64,000 nt of DNA from an uncultured Chlorobiaceae bacterium. Lineage in GTDB: Bacteria > Bacteroidota > Chlorobiia > Chlorobiales > Chlorobiaceae. The notes beneath the pieces were generated by a model, which saw only the letters and a program-made list of their open reading frames with translations, made no database searches and was not told the origin of the DNA. Positions 20,401-29,768 of this stretch are shown in pieces (within the stretch, counting starts at the first letter, position 1; every line of letters starts with the position of its first letter). The position numbers and the translations under genes are program-made. The DNA lies in assembly GCA_903882665.1 (NCBI GenBank), contig CAIRXW010000043.1, positions 62,001 to 126,000 of the forward strand, in the 5' to 3' direction.

Positions 20401-23400
20401 CCATATTGGTGCAATTAGAAGCATCTGCTGGACCTTGTAATATGCGGCGGAGAGACGTTTCAATTCCATATTGGTGCAATTAGAAGGCTGAGTGTAAAAA
20501 AGTGGCCACAGGCCCAGCTCAAGTTTCAATTCCATATTGGTGCAATTAGAAGCAGTTGCCCGCATGGCAGGCCGCGACTCGGGGGGCACGTTTCAATTCC
20601 ATATTGGTGCAATTAGAAGAGTGGCTGCGCGGATCCATGCGGAATGCTTTGATCTGTTTCAATTCCATATTGGTGCAATTAGAAGGATGCTGCGCGTATC
20701 TCACGGGGGGCTTACTACGTTGTTTCAATTCCATATTGGTGCAATTAGAAGGATGCTGCACGCATAAGCCGGGGGGCTTACTACGTCGTTTCAATTCCAT
20801 ATTGGTGCAATTAGAAGTGGCGACCCTCAATAAGAGTGTCACTGATATTCTAGCTAGTTTCAATTCCATATTGGTGCAATTAGAAGACGTTTTTGCCACC
20901 AGGGAGCTGCTACAGATGATTTGTTTCAATTCCATATTGGTGCAATTAGAAGGGAGAACCTTACACGGAAGATGTACAATCAGCAGTAGTTTCAATTCCA
21001 TATTGGTGCAATTAGAAGGTGGGAGTTCCATTTCATTTCAAGCAATGGGGTGAAGTTTCAATTCCATATTGGTGCAATTAGAAGCTGTTAATTAAAGCTT
21101 ATTGCAAGTTGGCGGCGGGTTTCAATTCTATATTGGTGCAATTAGAAGCCCGCCGCCTCTGCGCGAAAAGCCGCACAAAAAGCGTTTCAATTCCATATTG
21201 GCGCAATTAGAAGTCAATCGAGATCAATTATCGTGGGCTGAAGATATCGTTTCAATTCCATATTGGTGCAATTAGAAGTCGGCAAACTCATGGCAAAGGA
21301 TGAAATCCGGAACAGTTTCAATTCCATATTGGTGCAATTAGAAGTATGCCGCCAAGCGGTGGGACTGCGCGGGCAATGGCGTTTCAATTCCATATTGGTG
21401 CAATTAGAAGAAGAACCGCAAAACTGTCATAAAATCTGGTATTGACGTTTCAATTCCATATTGGTGCAATTAGAAGTGCCTGGTTAAAACAGGGCAAAAA
21501 AGATGTTGATGAGTTTCAATTCCATATTGGTGCAATTAGAAGTATACGCGATTCTTCTTCAGACAACTCTTTTTCAAGTTTCAATTCCATATTGGTGCAA
21601 TTAGAAGAGATGATGATAAAATTGGTGATGAGATGGTAGTGATGTTTCAATTCCATATTGGTGCAATTAGAAGTCCCGGCCTGCTTAGCTCCCCCTCGGG
21701 CGTAAAGAGGTTTCAATTCCATATTGGTGCAATTAGAAGAAGGTAAAGATGAAGATTGCGCTTTGTGCGAAACCATGTTTCAATTCCATATTGGTGCAAT
21801 TAGAAGTATACGCGATTCTTCATCAGACAACTCTTTTTCAAGTTTCAATTCCATATTGGTGCAATTAGAAGGCGTGACCGGCGCGACATCACGCAGAATT
21901 ATGCGGAGTTTCAATTCCATATTGGTGCAATTAGAAGGATGATGATCTGCATATCAACGAGCGGTCTGCCAGGGTTTCAATTCCATATTGGTGCAATTAG
22001 AAGGGCCGGTGTCAAGATTGCTTTTACAGCGTCAGCGAGGTTTCAATTCCATATTGGTGCAATTAGAAGGGAGCTGCAGCCATACTATGCAGAAGCAAAG
22101 ATGGAGTTTCAATTCCATATTGGTGCAATTAGAAGCACCAGTCACAAACGATGATCCTCCAACGCAAACAGGTTTCAATTCCATATTGGTGCAATTAGAA
22201 GTGCAACAATCCGGTGCCACTCTGTCTTGTCAACCTTCGTTTCAATTCCATATTGGTGCAATTAGAAGCCGGATTGCGCGGGATATTGAGCGGGCGAAAG
22301 AAAGTTTCAATTCCATATTGGTGCAATTAGAAGCCGACATTTATCACCGCTCCGCAATAACTACAAATGGTTTCAATTCCATATTGGTGCAATTAGAAGG
22401 TCATACACTAAAGCTAACTGTGCGTCGTGGACTGTGTTTCAATTCCATATTGGTGCAATTAGAAGTTACACTTATTTGCGGGAGCAGGGGGAGGTGTGCT
22501 GTTTCAATTCCATATTGGTGCAATTAGAAGGATTTGTTCAGGATTAATCCTTTGCAGGAATCGGAGTTTCAATTCCATATTGGTGCAATTAGAAGCAGAG
22601 CAGGATATTTTGAGAGTGCTTCAAGAAAAGGTTTCAATTCCATATTGGTGCAATTAGAAGAACGGGCGAAGGGGAGGGGGAGGGAGGAATTTTTTGTTTC
22701 AATTCCATATTGGTGCAATTAGAAGAACCCATTCGATGCGCAAAGCGTCAGGTGTTTACGCGTTTCAATTCCATATTGGTGCAATTAGAAGCTGAAGCCG
22801 CACAGAAGCCGCGCGTCATGAACCCGGTTTCAATTCCATATTGGTGCAATTAGAAGGACTTTGCGGTCTCATCTCTCATCATGCTTAAAGCGGTTTCAAT
22901 TCCATATTGGTGCAATTAGAAGGGGAATGGCGCCGGTGGGCTCCTGAACTGATCAAAAGTTTCAATTCCATATTGGTGCAATTAGAAGAACGCACAAGAA
23001 CACCTTGACCATACCATAAAGCCAGTTTCAATTCCATATTGGTGCAATTAGAAGATACGGTTGAACTCGATGCCGACGTTACCACACCTGTTTCAATTCC
23101 ATATTGGTGCAATTAGAAGTATCCTGAAACATCTGCACTTGTTCAGCGGTAATTTGTTTCAATTCCATATTGGTGCAATTAGAAGGAAGTTCGACAGCTC
23201 GATTCACCTATGGTTCGATTAGTTTCAATTCCATATTGGTGCAATTAGAAGAGCGCATTGTAAGCGTCGTAACCAAGCGCCCTAACCGTTTCAATTCCAT
23301 ATTGGTGCAATTAGAAGGAAGATCACGCGTGACGACATTGACGATGAGGACGAGTTTCAATTCCATATTGGTGCAATTAGAAGTCAAGTTTCGTGCGTTT

Positions 23401-24308
23401 GATGATGGCAAGATGATCAGTTTCAATTCCATATTGGTGTAATTAGAAGTCGTTGCTTGCTTCAGCCCTTGCAATTATCAATGTGTTTCAATTCCATATT
23501 GGTGCAATTAGAAGAAGAAAACCTGCCGATGTTGGCGCAGGCCATAGCTGAGTTTCAATTCCATATTGGTGCAATTAGAAGACGGAGATCAGCAGACGGT
23601 AGATAGTTCAGTATATCGTTTCAATTCCATATTGGTGCAATTAGAAGCGGGGCTTTCGGCTCTTGTTTCAACCAGAATATTCCGTTTCAATTCCATATTG
23701 GTGCAATTAGAAGCAAGAACGACAGAGGACAACAAAGGCAATATCATCAGTTTCAATTCCATATTGGTGCAATTAGAAGTCGCAAATAACCTGGGCAAAC
23801 TTATCGGAGGGAAGACGTTTCAATTCCATATTGGTGCAATTAGAAGACGGACGGTCACTATCTGACCACCTCAAGATTATCAGTTTCAATTCCATATTGG
23901 TGCAATTAGAAGACAGTTGACCCCGTTGAGTACAGCTACAATAGCGACGTTTCAATTCCATATTGGTGCAATTAGAAGTACGCAGACCTCAAAACAGGCC
24001 TTGAATCACTTATCGTTTCAATTCCATATTGGTGCAATTAGAAGGTATGGTTTTGCGGTCGAATGGTGTTGTTAAGCGTAGTTTCAATTCCATATTGGTG
24101 CAATTAGAAGTCGAGCTTACAAACGGATACAGCAAAGCTCTTCATGTTTCAATTCCATATTGGTGCAATTAGAAGTTTATTAGTTCCTGCATTGCCGGTA
24201 GCTTCAGCGTCGTTTCAATTCCATATTGGTGCAATTAGAAGGAGAGAATTCACGGCTACCGAGATATTGCGCATCGTTGTTTCAATTCCATATTGGTGCA
24301 ATTAGAAG
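11481..24308 (-). CRISPR. CRISPR array, 195 repeats / 194 spacers
   Basis: A 30-bp repeat that begins GTTTCAATTCCATATTGG and ends GCAATTAGAAG (plus strand) recurs from 11481-11510 to 24279-24308. Walking every repeat start by hand gave 195 copies. Spacers are 34-39 bp, mostly 36. At least five repeats carry one substitution (17221, 19732, 21119, 21184, 23420); the rest look identical by eye. Reverse-complemented, the repeat ends ATTGAAAC, the typical 5' handle of type I-B crRNAs, so the array is probably transcribed on the minus strand from the leader at its right end. The cas genes lie immediately upstream in that direction. The many open frames inside the array are translations of the repeat and are not genes. 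Confidence 0.99.
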
Positions 24309-24539
24309 CCGCCTTGATTTCGGCTGGAAAGTCCTGATTTTGTTGAAGTCCAATTCATAAAATCACCTCACTTTGTCGTCGGGTGGTAATAACGGTAAAA
24401 AGCCGGAGCCTCGACGACTATCCTAATGTATTACATTTCTGTCAATTAGAAAACTGAAGGCACCTTCTTTTCTTGTTTTGTAGCTCCGAAGGTGACCATA
24501 GGAGCACACTGACGACATCCGCTACGAAATGCATGAGCG
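24309..24539 (-). promoter_or_regulatory. CRISPR leader with promoter candidate
   Basis: This 231-bp segment lies between the cas4 stop and the first-transcribed repeat. On the minus strand it contains TTGACA (24445-24440), a 17-bp gap and GATAGT (24422-24417), a good sigma-70-type promoter that would start the pre-crRNA about 100 nt before the first repeat. A 7-bp inverted repeat (GTCGTCG at 24375-24381, CGACGAC at 24412-24418) flanks the presumed start region. The 3' part is the expected site for spacer integration signals. A 64-codon frame (24446-24640) overlaps cas4 and is probably not a gene. Confidence 0.65.
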
Positions 24540-25040
24540 CTAAGCCCAGCAAAATTCATAATATGCGCAAGTTTTACAGAATTTCTTGTTAATCCGTTCC
24601 GGTGGTTTCTCTTGCTTGATAAGGGCGGCCATGTCACCAAAAATTTCCTGGATTTTTAGCTCATCTTCTGCAGTCAGTACAACATCAAGCGTTTTTTTCA
24701 GCTTTGGATAATCAAGCCTACCAGTGACATCTTCTATCCCAAAGCTTTTCAAATAATATAGGTAATATTTTAACTGCCAGAGGTGAGCCTCCTCCATTTT
24801 ATCAGATTTTTTCACCTCATGGACCACCTTGTGCTGCTTGTCATAAAAATCGAGCACAGCACCATCGCTTAACTGAATTTCGTGACGTTCATCGGGATAG
24901 GCGGTTTCACTGATAAACTTGCCCTCTTCCACCGGACTGAAATCACTTTCGAACTGTAATTGCCGGTCAAACAACCATAATTTCCGATGGCAGATAAAAT
25001 AGTAGCTGATTTTTGTGCCGTTGACCTTTGGATGAAGCAT
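24540..25040 (-). CDS. cas4: CRISPR-associated exonuclease Cas4
   Basis: A 166-residue RecB-like nuclease. It has the four cysteines for the [4Fe-4S] cluster (C17 and C155, C158, C164 in FCKTCAYYEFCW) and the nuclease residues D64, E75 and K77 (VVHEVKK), followed by the Q89-x-x-Y92 motif. Cas4 works with Cas1-Cas2 to trim pre-spacers and set PAM and orientation. It lies 6 bp after cas2 and is the last gene of the operon, next to the leader. In many type I-B loci cas4 precedes cas1, so this order is a variant. Confidence 0.95.
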   Translation of the reverse strand: MLHPKVNGTKISYYFICHRKLWLFDRQLQFESDFSPVEEGKFISETAYPDERHEIQLSDGAVLDFYDKQHKVVHEVKKSDKMEEAHLWQLKYYLYYLKSFGIEDVTGRLDYPKLKKTLDVVLTAEDELKIQEIFGDMAALIKQEKPPERINKKFCKTCAYYEFCWA

Positions 25041-25046
25041 GGCGTA

Positions 25047-25307
25047 TCAAATAAAATTGGAGGCTGGCCGCTTTTCCATACCAAGAATCTCTTTCTTCAT
25101 ATACTTTCCATTCAACTCAAAAAAGATAACTGAATCCTTGTCATCATGGCAGAGGTGTGAGGCCTCATACTTCAGCTTTTGATATGATGCGGGAGTCATC
25201 TCGCCCTCAAAAACGGAATTCTGGATGTGGTGCATATACTTGCGAAATATTTTCAGCATTTTTCCCACACGCTTTTCCTCCACATCGTACACAGCAATAT
25301 AGTACAT
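25047..25307 (-). CDS. cas2: CRISPR-associated protein Cas2
   Basis: An 86-residue ferredoxin-fold protein. It starts with the family strand MYYIAVYDV, with the conserved Asp at residue 8, and continues KMLKIFRKYMHHIQNSVFEG. Cas2 dimers bridge two Cas1 dimers in the spacer-integration complex. It lies 27 bp after cas1 and 6 bp before cas4, in the adaptation module of the operon. Confidence 0.96.
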   Translation of the reverse strand: MYYIAVYDVEEKRVGKMLKIFRKYMHHIQNSVFEGEMTPASYQKLKYEASHLCHDDKDSVIFFELNGKYMKKEILGMEKRPASNFI

Positions 25308-25334
25308 GGCTTTTCGGTGTTTGAGTGTTTGATG

Positions 25335-26489
25335 CTACCACCAGCTTCGGAAAGCATGGAATGCATCTTCGCCGATGAGATGTTTGATGAGCTTATAGCA
25401 TTCAAGACGAATGAGGCGACGATATGAAACATCCCTGCCAAGACCCCGATGCTTGATGGTTGTTCTCATGCGCTCTTCAAACTCCTTGACCACAATCTTC
25501 CTGCCAGCATCGTTCAGGTGGCAAAAGTTCAGAGCTGTGGTAAAATGTTTCGCCTGAATTTCACGGGTGTTAACCAGTTTGAAAATCATCCGGTCAATAA
25601 ACATTGGCTTGAAAATTTCAGCCATATCGAGAGCCAGAGAAAACCTGCGTTCCGACGGTTCATGCAAAAAAGAGATTGTCGGGTTAAGCTGTGTCCGGTA
25701 GATTTCGGTCAGGCAAGCTGAATACATCAGGCTGTTTCCGAATGACACCAGCGCATTGACGGCATTATCCGGCGGACGTTTCACCCGTTCCGAGAATGAA
25801 AAAGCCGGGTCAGCCGAGCGAAGCAGATGCTGCCAAGATTGATAATAAAACCTGCGAATATTCCCTTCAATGCCCATCAGGCAAGGAATATCCGATGCCG
25901 TGGCAATCGCACCCGAAAGCGACTCAATCTGCGCTATGGTATGAAAGAGCATGTCAACACTCTCCTGCCCCAGCGCAGCCTGCCGTGAATCAGCGGTGTA
26001 GTATTTCAAATTTCGCGCAATATTTGCCGCCGCAGCCTCAATAAACTCGCGAGCAAGTTCCATCCGTTTTTTCAGTGAGCTGTAATGCTTCACCTGATGC
26101 ACAACCAGATACCCCGACAACAAGTATTCACGCGGGTAGTAGGAACCTGAATAAAACCCGTAATAGTTGAACAGGTGCATAGGAATGTGGTACTTGGTCA
26201 AGAAGTTCAGAAACTTCGTGTTGAAGTTCACCTCCCCGAACACAAAAAACGAATCAATGTTATTGATCGGGATCACTCGCCTTCCACCGGTATTAAGCTT
26301 GCCATCGTTCACAGGATTGAGCGAAAAGCTCTCCAGCTCATCCGACTCAAAATAGAGCAAAGGATCCGTTTCAATAGTCACCTCATCCTGCGTGACATAC
26401 GGCACAAAACAAATGGTGTTCTCACGCCGCATAAGTACACCATTTGAGAAGATGTAAAACGGCTGTTTTGTAGGAATTGATTGGGACAT
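25335..26489 (-). CDS. cas1: CRISPR-associated integrase Cas1
   Basis: A 384-residue Cas1, somewhat longer than the usual ~330 because of an N-terminal extension of about 15 residues and an insert near residues 55-70. The metal-binding catalytic residues are recognisable: E208 in LMGIEGNIRRFYY, H276 in SFLHEPSERRFSLALD and E291 in AEIFKP. With Cas2 it inserts new spacers at the leader end of the array. It starts 3 bp after cas3 ends. Type I-B-like affiliation is inferred from its neighbours. Confidence 0.97.
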   Translation of the reverse strand: MSQSIPTKQPFYIFSNGVLMRRENTICFVPYVTQDEVTIETDPLLYFESDELESFSLNPVNDGKLNTGGRRVIPINNIDSFFVFGEVNFNTKFLNFLTKYHIPMHLFNYYGFYSGSYYPREYLLSGYLVVHQVKHYSSLKKRMELAREFIEAAAANIARNLKYYTADSRQAALGQESVDMLFHTIAQIESLSGAIATASDIPCLMGIEGNIRRFYYQSWQHLLRSADPAFSFSERVKRPPDNAVNALVSFGNSLMYSACLTEIYRTQLNPTISFLHEPSERRFSLALDMAEIFKPMFIDRMIFKLVNTREIQAKHFTTALNFCHLNDAGRKIVVKEFEERMRTTIKHRGLGRDVSYRRLIRLECYKLIKHLIGEDAFHAFRSWW

Positions 26490-26492
26490 TTA

Positions 26493-28712
26493 CTAACAAT
26501 AAAGATTGTCGAAATTATAATCAATGTTCAAACCTTCTTCAAAAGTGTAAGCAGATTCTAATGCGACCATAATATTCCTTTTCTCATCGCCTATGACTAT
26601 TTCGGTTGGACTTATGCAGCCGTTTGAAATACCCCGCTGAGCCAAATAAATAGGAATTGCTATACCACACTCATTCTTAAATTCTTGAAAATCCATATAG
26701 TTTTTAAAATAACCCTCAGGGTGTTTTATAAATACCTTTACTTGAGCAGGAATATTGCGGCTTTTCCATTGCATGGTATCTTCTTCGTCTTCTTTCATTT
26801 CATCAGCAGGAAGAAATAACCAATTGGCAATAAATGACTCTTCCAAACATCTTGCATTGTTTATTGCATTACTTGGAGATTCTTGCTGCTTGTCATAGAC
26901 TTGGTTCACAAGATTTACAAAATCGGCTGCCGAATAGTCTTTTAGCTCAAGTAAATCTTTTGTTTTCATGAATGCCGGATTTGCTTCCCAGCCAGTTTTC
27001 CGCATGTATGAGCCGTAAGGGGCTGGGTAATCTATTTCATTTCTAGTGGGCAAAATTACATGAAGCAAACCAACTTGTTTTCCAAATCGCGATAACCGCC
27101 CGACACGTTGAACCAGTCTATCTATCGGACACAATTCTGAAATCATATAATCAGCACTAATATTCACACTAATTTCTCCAATTTGTGTCAAAATTGCAAT
27201 CCCGTTTGCTTTATTTTCTTTCCAGGCAGAGGCTCCGAGCATGTCCAGCAATAGCTCTTCTTTTTTCTTCTTATCGGCTTCAATAAACCGACTGTGATAC
27301 AACACAGGCTCAACATTTTGCTTCTTAAATCGTTGATATAACTGCATTGCACTTGCAACCGTGTTAGCATAAATAATTGTCGGTTGTGTTTTGCTTGCTA
27401 TCAATAGTTCATCAATTTCATCCAAGTCCGAGTAAGATTGAATTGATTTCACTTCACAACGGGTGCGGGATAAATCCGAAACATCTTCTTGTATTTTCAA
27501 ATTATGATAACCGGCTTTTTCATATATTTTTAGCGATGAATCGGGGAGCGAGGCACTCATAAGCATAACGGGAACTGCCAAAACCCTTGTTAAGAAGAGT
27601 AATTTTACAATATTTTCCTGTGTAAAAGCATCATAAAAATCAGCTTCATCAATAACCAAACAGCTATGTGCAAGGTTGAACACAATGCCGTGATGGTCTT
27701 CCCGCGAAAGCGTTAGGGAAGCTAAAAGATGGTCTATTGTGCAAACCGTTACGGGTGATTCAAGCAAACGTGCAAACTCGTGAATCATCCGCTCTTTATG
27801 TTCATTTTCTTTTGACAGCTTAGCGTTCTCACTGTGGTGACTAAACCATGAGCTTGAGTGATATAGCCCTGTTTCCGAAACGCACTCATTAACATTCAAA
27901 GCCAATGCATTTGACGTAAAACGAGTCGGCATTGCAATCACTAAACGATCTGCTCGTTTTGCATCAATTTGTTTTTTTGCCCAAAGCAATGCCGCATCAG
28001 TTTTGCCCGCACCGGTTGGAGCGCGAAGTAAAAGCAGCGGTTCAGTTGAAAAATCTGCCACTAATTGCTGAACCGGTCGCATTTCCCATGCTTCGGGGAA
28101 TTCATAGCGAAATGGCTGAAACTCAGGTACAAAACGCTCCCTCTCGTCAATATTTTCCTGAATACTCGCCCGATGGTCTGCAAGTTGCAAATATGAGCGA
28201 ACGCCTGAAAACTTATAATGCCATTGAAGTGCGTTTTCAAAAGCGTCTTTCGCGATAGGGTCAAACGCATTATTTGAAAGACGTTTGAACGAATCCCAAA
28301 AGACTTGTGCACCTTTCAGTTCTGCATCCAACCAACGTTTTTCATGCCCGCTTGACAATTTTTTATGGTGTGCGGCAATTGCAATTTTGACAGGTTCCGA
28401 AAGCTGTTTTTCTTGGAGCATAATCAGTGAAGCAATTTCATGCCGAATACCGACTTTCATTAAATTGCTACCATATTTTTCCCCTGCTAAAAATTTTTGA
28501 TAGTCTTTTTCGCAAGCAGCCTGCCATTTTTTGTGAGCTTTTCCTTCATCGTGAAACAGTGCAGCAATTTCAACTTCTTTTTGGAAGTGATTTCCTGTAA
28601 AGCGTTCATATTTTTCAGCAACAAAGGGATGATTGGAAACGCAAATTTGCGCTTCCTGCTCAACGTCTTTAGAATGTTTTTCGAACGTTATACCTGTAGG
28701 TTTTGCTAACAT
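26493..28712 (-). CDS. cas3: CRISPR-associated nuclease-helicase Cas3
   Basis: A 739-residue fusion of HD nuclease and SF2 helicase. The HD motif is LFHDEGKAH (H54, D55), with a second histidine pair in AIAAHHKKLS. Walker A is RAPTGAGKT (about 231-238), the DEAD box is LVIDEADF (355-358), and the helicase C-terminal part has DRLVQRVGRLSRFG. Cas3 is recruited by Cascade and degrades target DNA. It lies between cas7 and cas1. The base composition appears more AT-rich than in the housekeeping genes, in keeping with the rest of the effector module. Confidence 0.96.
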   Translation of the reverse strand: MLAKPTGITFEKHSKDVEQEAQICVSNHPFVAEKYERFTGNHFQKEVEIAALFHDEGKAHKKWQAACEKDYQKFLAGEKYGSNLMKVGIRHEIASLIMLQEKQLSEPVKIAIAAHHKKLSSGHEKRWLDAELKGAQVFWDSFKRLSNNAFDPIAKDAFENALQWHYKFSGVRSYLQLADHRASIQENIDERERFVPEFQPFRYEFPEAWEMRPVQQLVADFSTEPLLLLRAPTGAGKTDAALLWAKKQIDAKRADRLVIAMPTRFTSNALALNVNECVSETGLYHSSSWFSHHSENAKLSKENEHKERMIHEFARLLESPVTVCTIDHLLASLTLSREDHHGIVFNLAHSCLVIDEADFYDAFTQENIVKLLFLTRVLAVPVMLMSASLPDSSLKIYEKAGYHNLKIQEDVSDLSRTRCEVKSIQSYSDLDEIDELLIASKTQPTIIYANTVASAMQLYQRFKKQNVEPVLYHSRFIEADKKKKEELLLDMLGASAWKENKANGIAILTQIGEISVNISADYMISELCPIDRLVQRVGRLSRFGKQVGLLHVILPTRNEIDYPAPYGSYMRKTGWEANPAFMKTKDLLELKDYSAADFVNLVNQVYDKQQESPSNAINNARCLEESFIANWLFLPADEMKEDEEDTMQWKSRNIPAQVKVFIKHPEGYFKNYMDFQEFKNECGIAIPIYLAQRGISNGCISPTEIVIGDEKRNIMVALESAYTFEEGLNIDYNFDNLYC

Positions 28713-28726
28713 TAAAAATTATTCTA

Positions 28727-29734
28727 TTATTCTTGTTGATTAAAAGGTATCTCTGTTTGACTGATGGCAATATCAGTACTTACTTGATTTTTCAAGCCAA
28801 AATTTGGAAGAAATGCCTCTTCAAAAGTTTTGATTATTGAATCTTTCTCACACGGATCATAAAGATTATTCTTTTCAAGAAACTCGAAGGCGTTCTTATA
28901 TGCCTTTCCGACGCTTACGTCGCCTACCTTGTCATTTCCTAAAAAATAAGTAGCTTCACGCTCATCCAATTCAGCAAGAATGTTAATTCTTTCCTTTTCA
29001 TCGGCATCAAAATAGCGCGATGCCTTACGACTCAGTTTGGAATCAAAAACGATTAAAACAGTTTGCGGTTCACCAGTAGTTGCGTTTCGTGCTTGTTGGG
29101 CATAATCAGTTAATGATCGTGTAGCTTCTAAATACATTTTAGCTCTACGTTTGCGTTCTGTTTCTGCAACATGCTTCACAAATAGTGTTTTAAGATGCAC
29201 GCCCTTATTCCCTGATTTTTCACCGTACTCGAACTTTTTTGAAATACTCAATGAAGAAAGATCAAGATGAAAATTCATGAGCATCATATCGGACTGGCTG
29301 AATTCGCGAGTTGCTAACGCTTGGTCTCTGTCGCCTTCGCTATCCATTTTTAAGCGAATTAACAAATCACGTCCAATATCACTTTGTTCAAGAGCTACGG
29401 CAGGAGTGACACTCATCGGAGAAATTCTACGGCCAGAATAATTACCTGCCGATGGGTGCATAAAACCTCCCAAATCTGCACGCAAATCGGTTTCAATTGC
29501 ATTACTAATCCCATCGCCATTTGAAACATGGGTTGCTCCTCTGTTGGTATCTTCTATATTTAAGCGTTCCATAGCACTGAAAAAGGCATGACGCTGCATT
29601 TGCCCTGAGATATATACACGCTCATCTGGACGGCGTTTTATGGATGAAGCGTTGCCCAATAGTTTTTCTCCTCCATTTGCAATGTGATTTGTCATTGGTG
29701 ACAGTAGCGTAACCAAAATTCCTTTGATAACCAT
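28727..29734 (-). CDS. cas7: Type I-B-like Cas7 (Csp1/DevR family) backbone subunit
   Basis: A 335-residue protein of the Cas7/DevR family. Recognisable segments are LSPMTNHIANGGEKLLGN, the arginine-rich SSIKRRPDERVYISGQMQRH and a glycine-rich MHPSAGNYSGRRISPMSV. Cas7 forms the helical backbone that holds the crRNA spacer in Cascade. The layout resembles the Csp1 branch of the PGING variant; that assignment is from memory. It lies 34 bp after cas8 and 14 bp before cas3. Confidence 0.85.
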   Translation of the reverse strand: MVIKGILVTLLSPMTNHIANGGEKLLGNASSIKRRPDERVYISGQMQRHAFFSAMERLNIEDTNRGATHVSNGDGISNAIETDLRADLGGFMHPSAGNYSGRRISPMSVTPAVALEQSDIGRDLLIRLKMDSEGDRDQALATREFSQSDMMLMNFHLDLSSLSISKKFEYGEKSGNKGVHLKTLFVKHVAETERKRRAKMYLEATRSLTDYAQQARNATTGEPQTVLIVFDSKLSRKASRYFDADEKERINILAELDEREATYFLGNDKVGDVSVGKAYKNAFEFLEKNNLYDPCEKDSIIKTFEEAFLPNFGLKNQVSTDIAISQTEIPFNQQE

Positions 29735-29768
29735 TTTTATTTCCTCGTGTTTGAAGTTTAAATAAATT

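Noticed and set aside
23641-23683. Extra TTGTTTCAACC sequence inside a spacer, as a possible partial repeat
   Set aside because: Only a few bases match the repeat start; the flanking full repeats keep the normal 66-bp period.
11323-23961. Dozens of open reading frames with repeated FQFHIGAIR, FNSILVQLE or SNCTNMELK peptides
   Set aside because: They are translations of the CRISPR repeat, in several frames and on both strands, interrupted by spacers. The periodicity is that of the array.
24446-24640. 64-codon minus-strand frame in the CRISPR leader
   Set aside because: It overlaps the end of cas4 in another frame and runs through the promoter candidate; no family resemblance.
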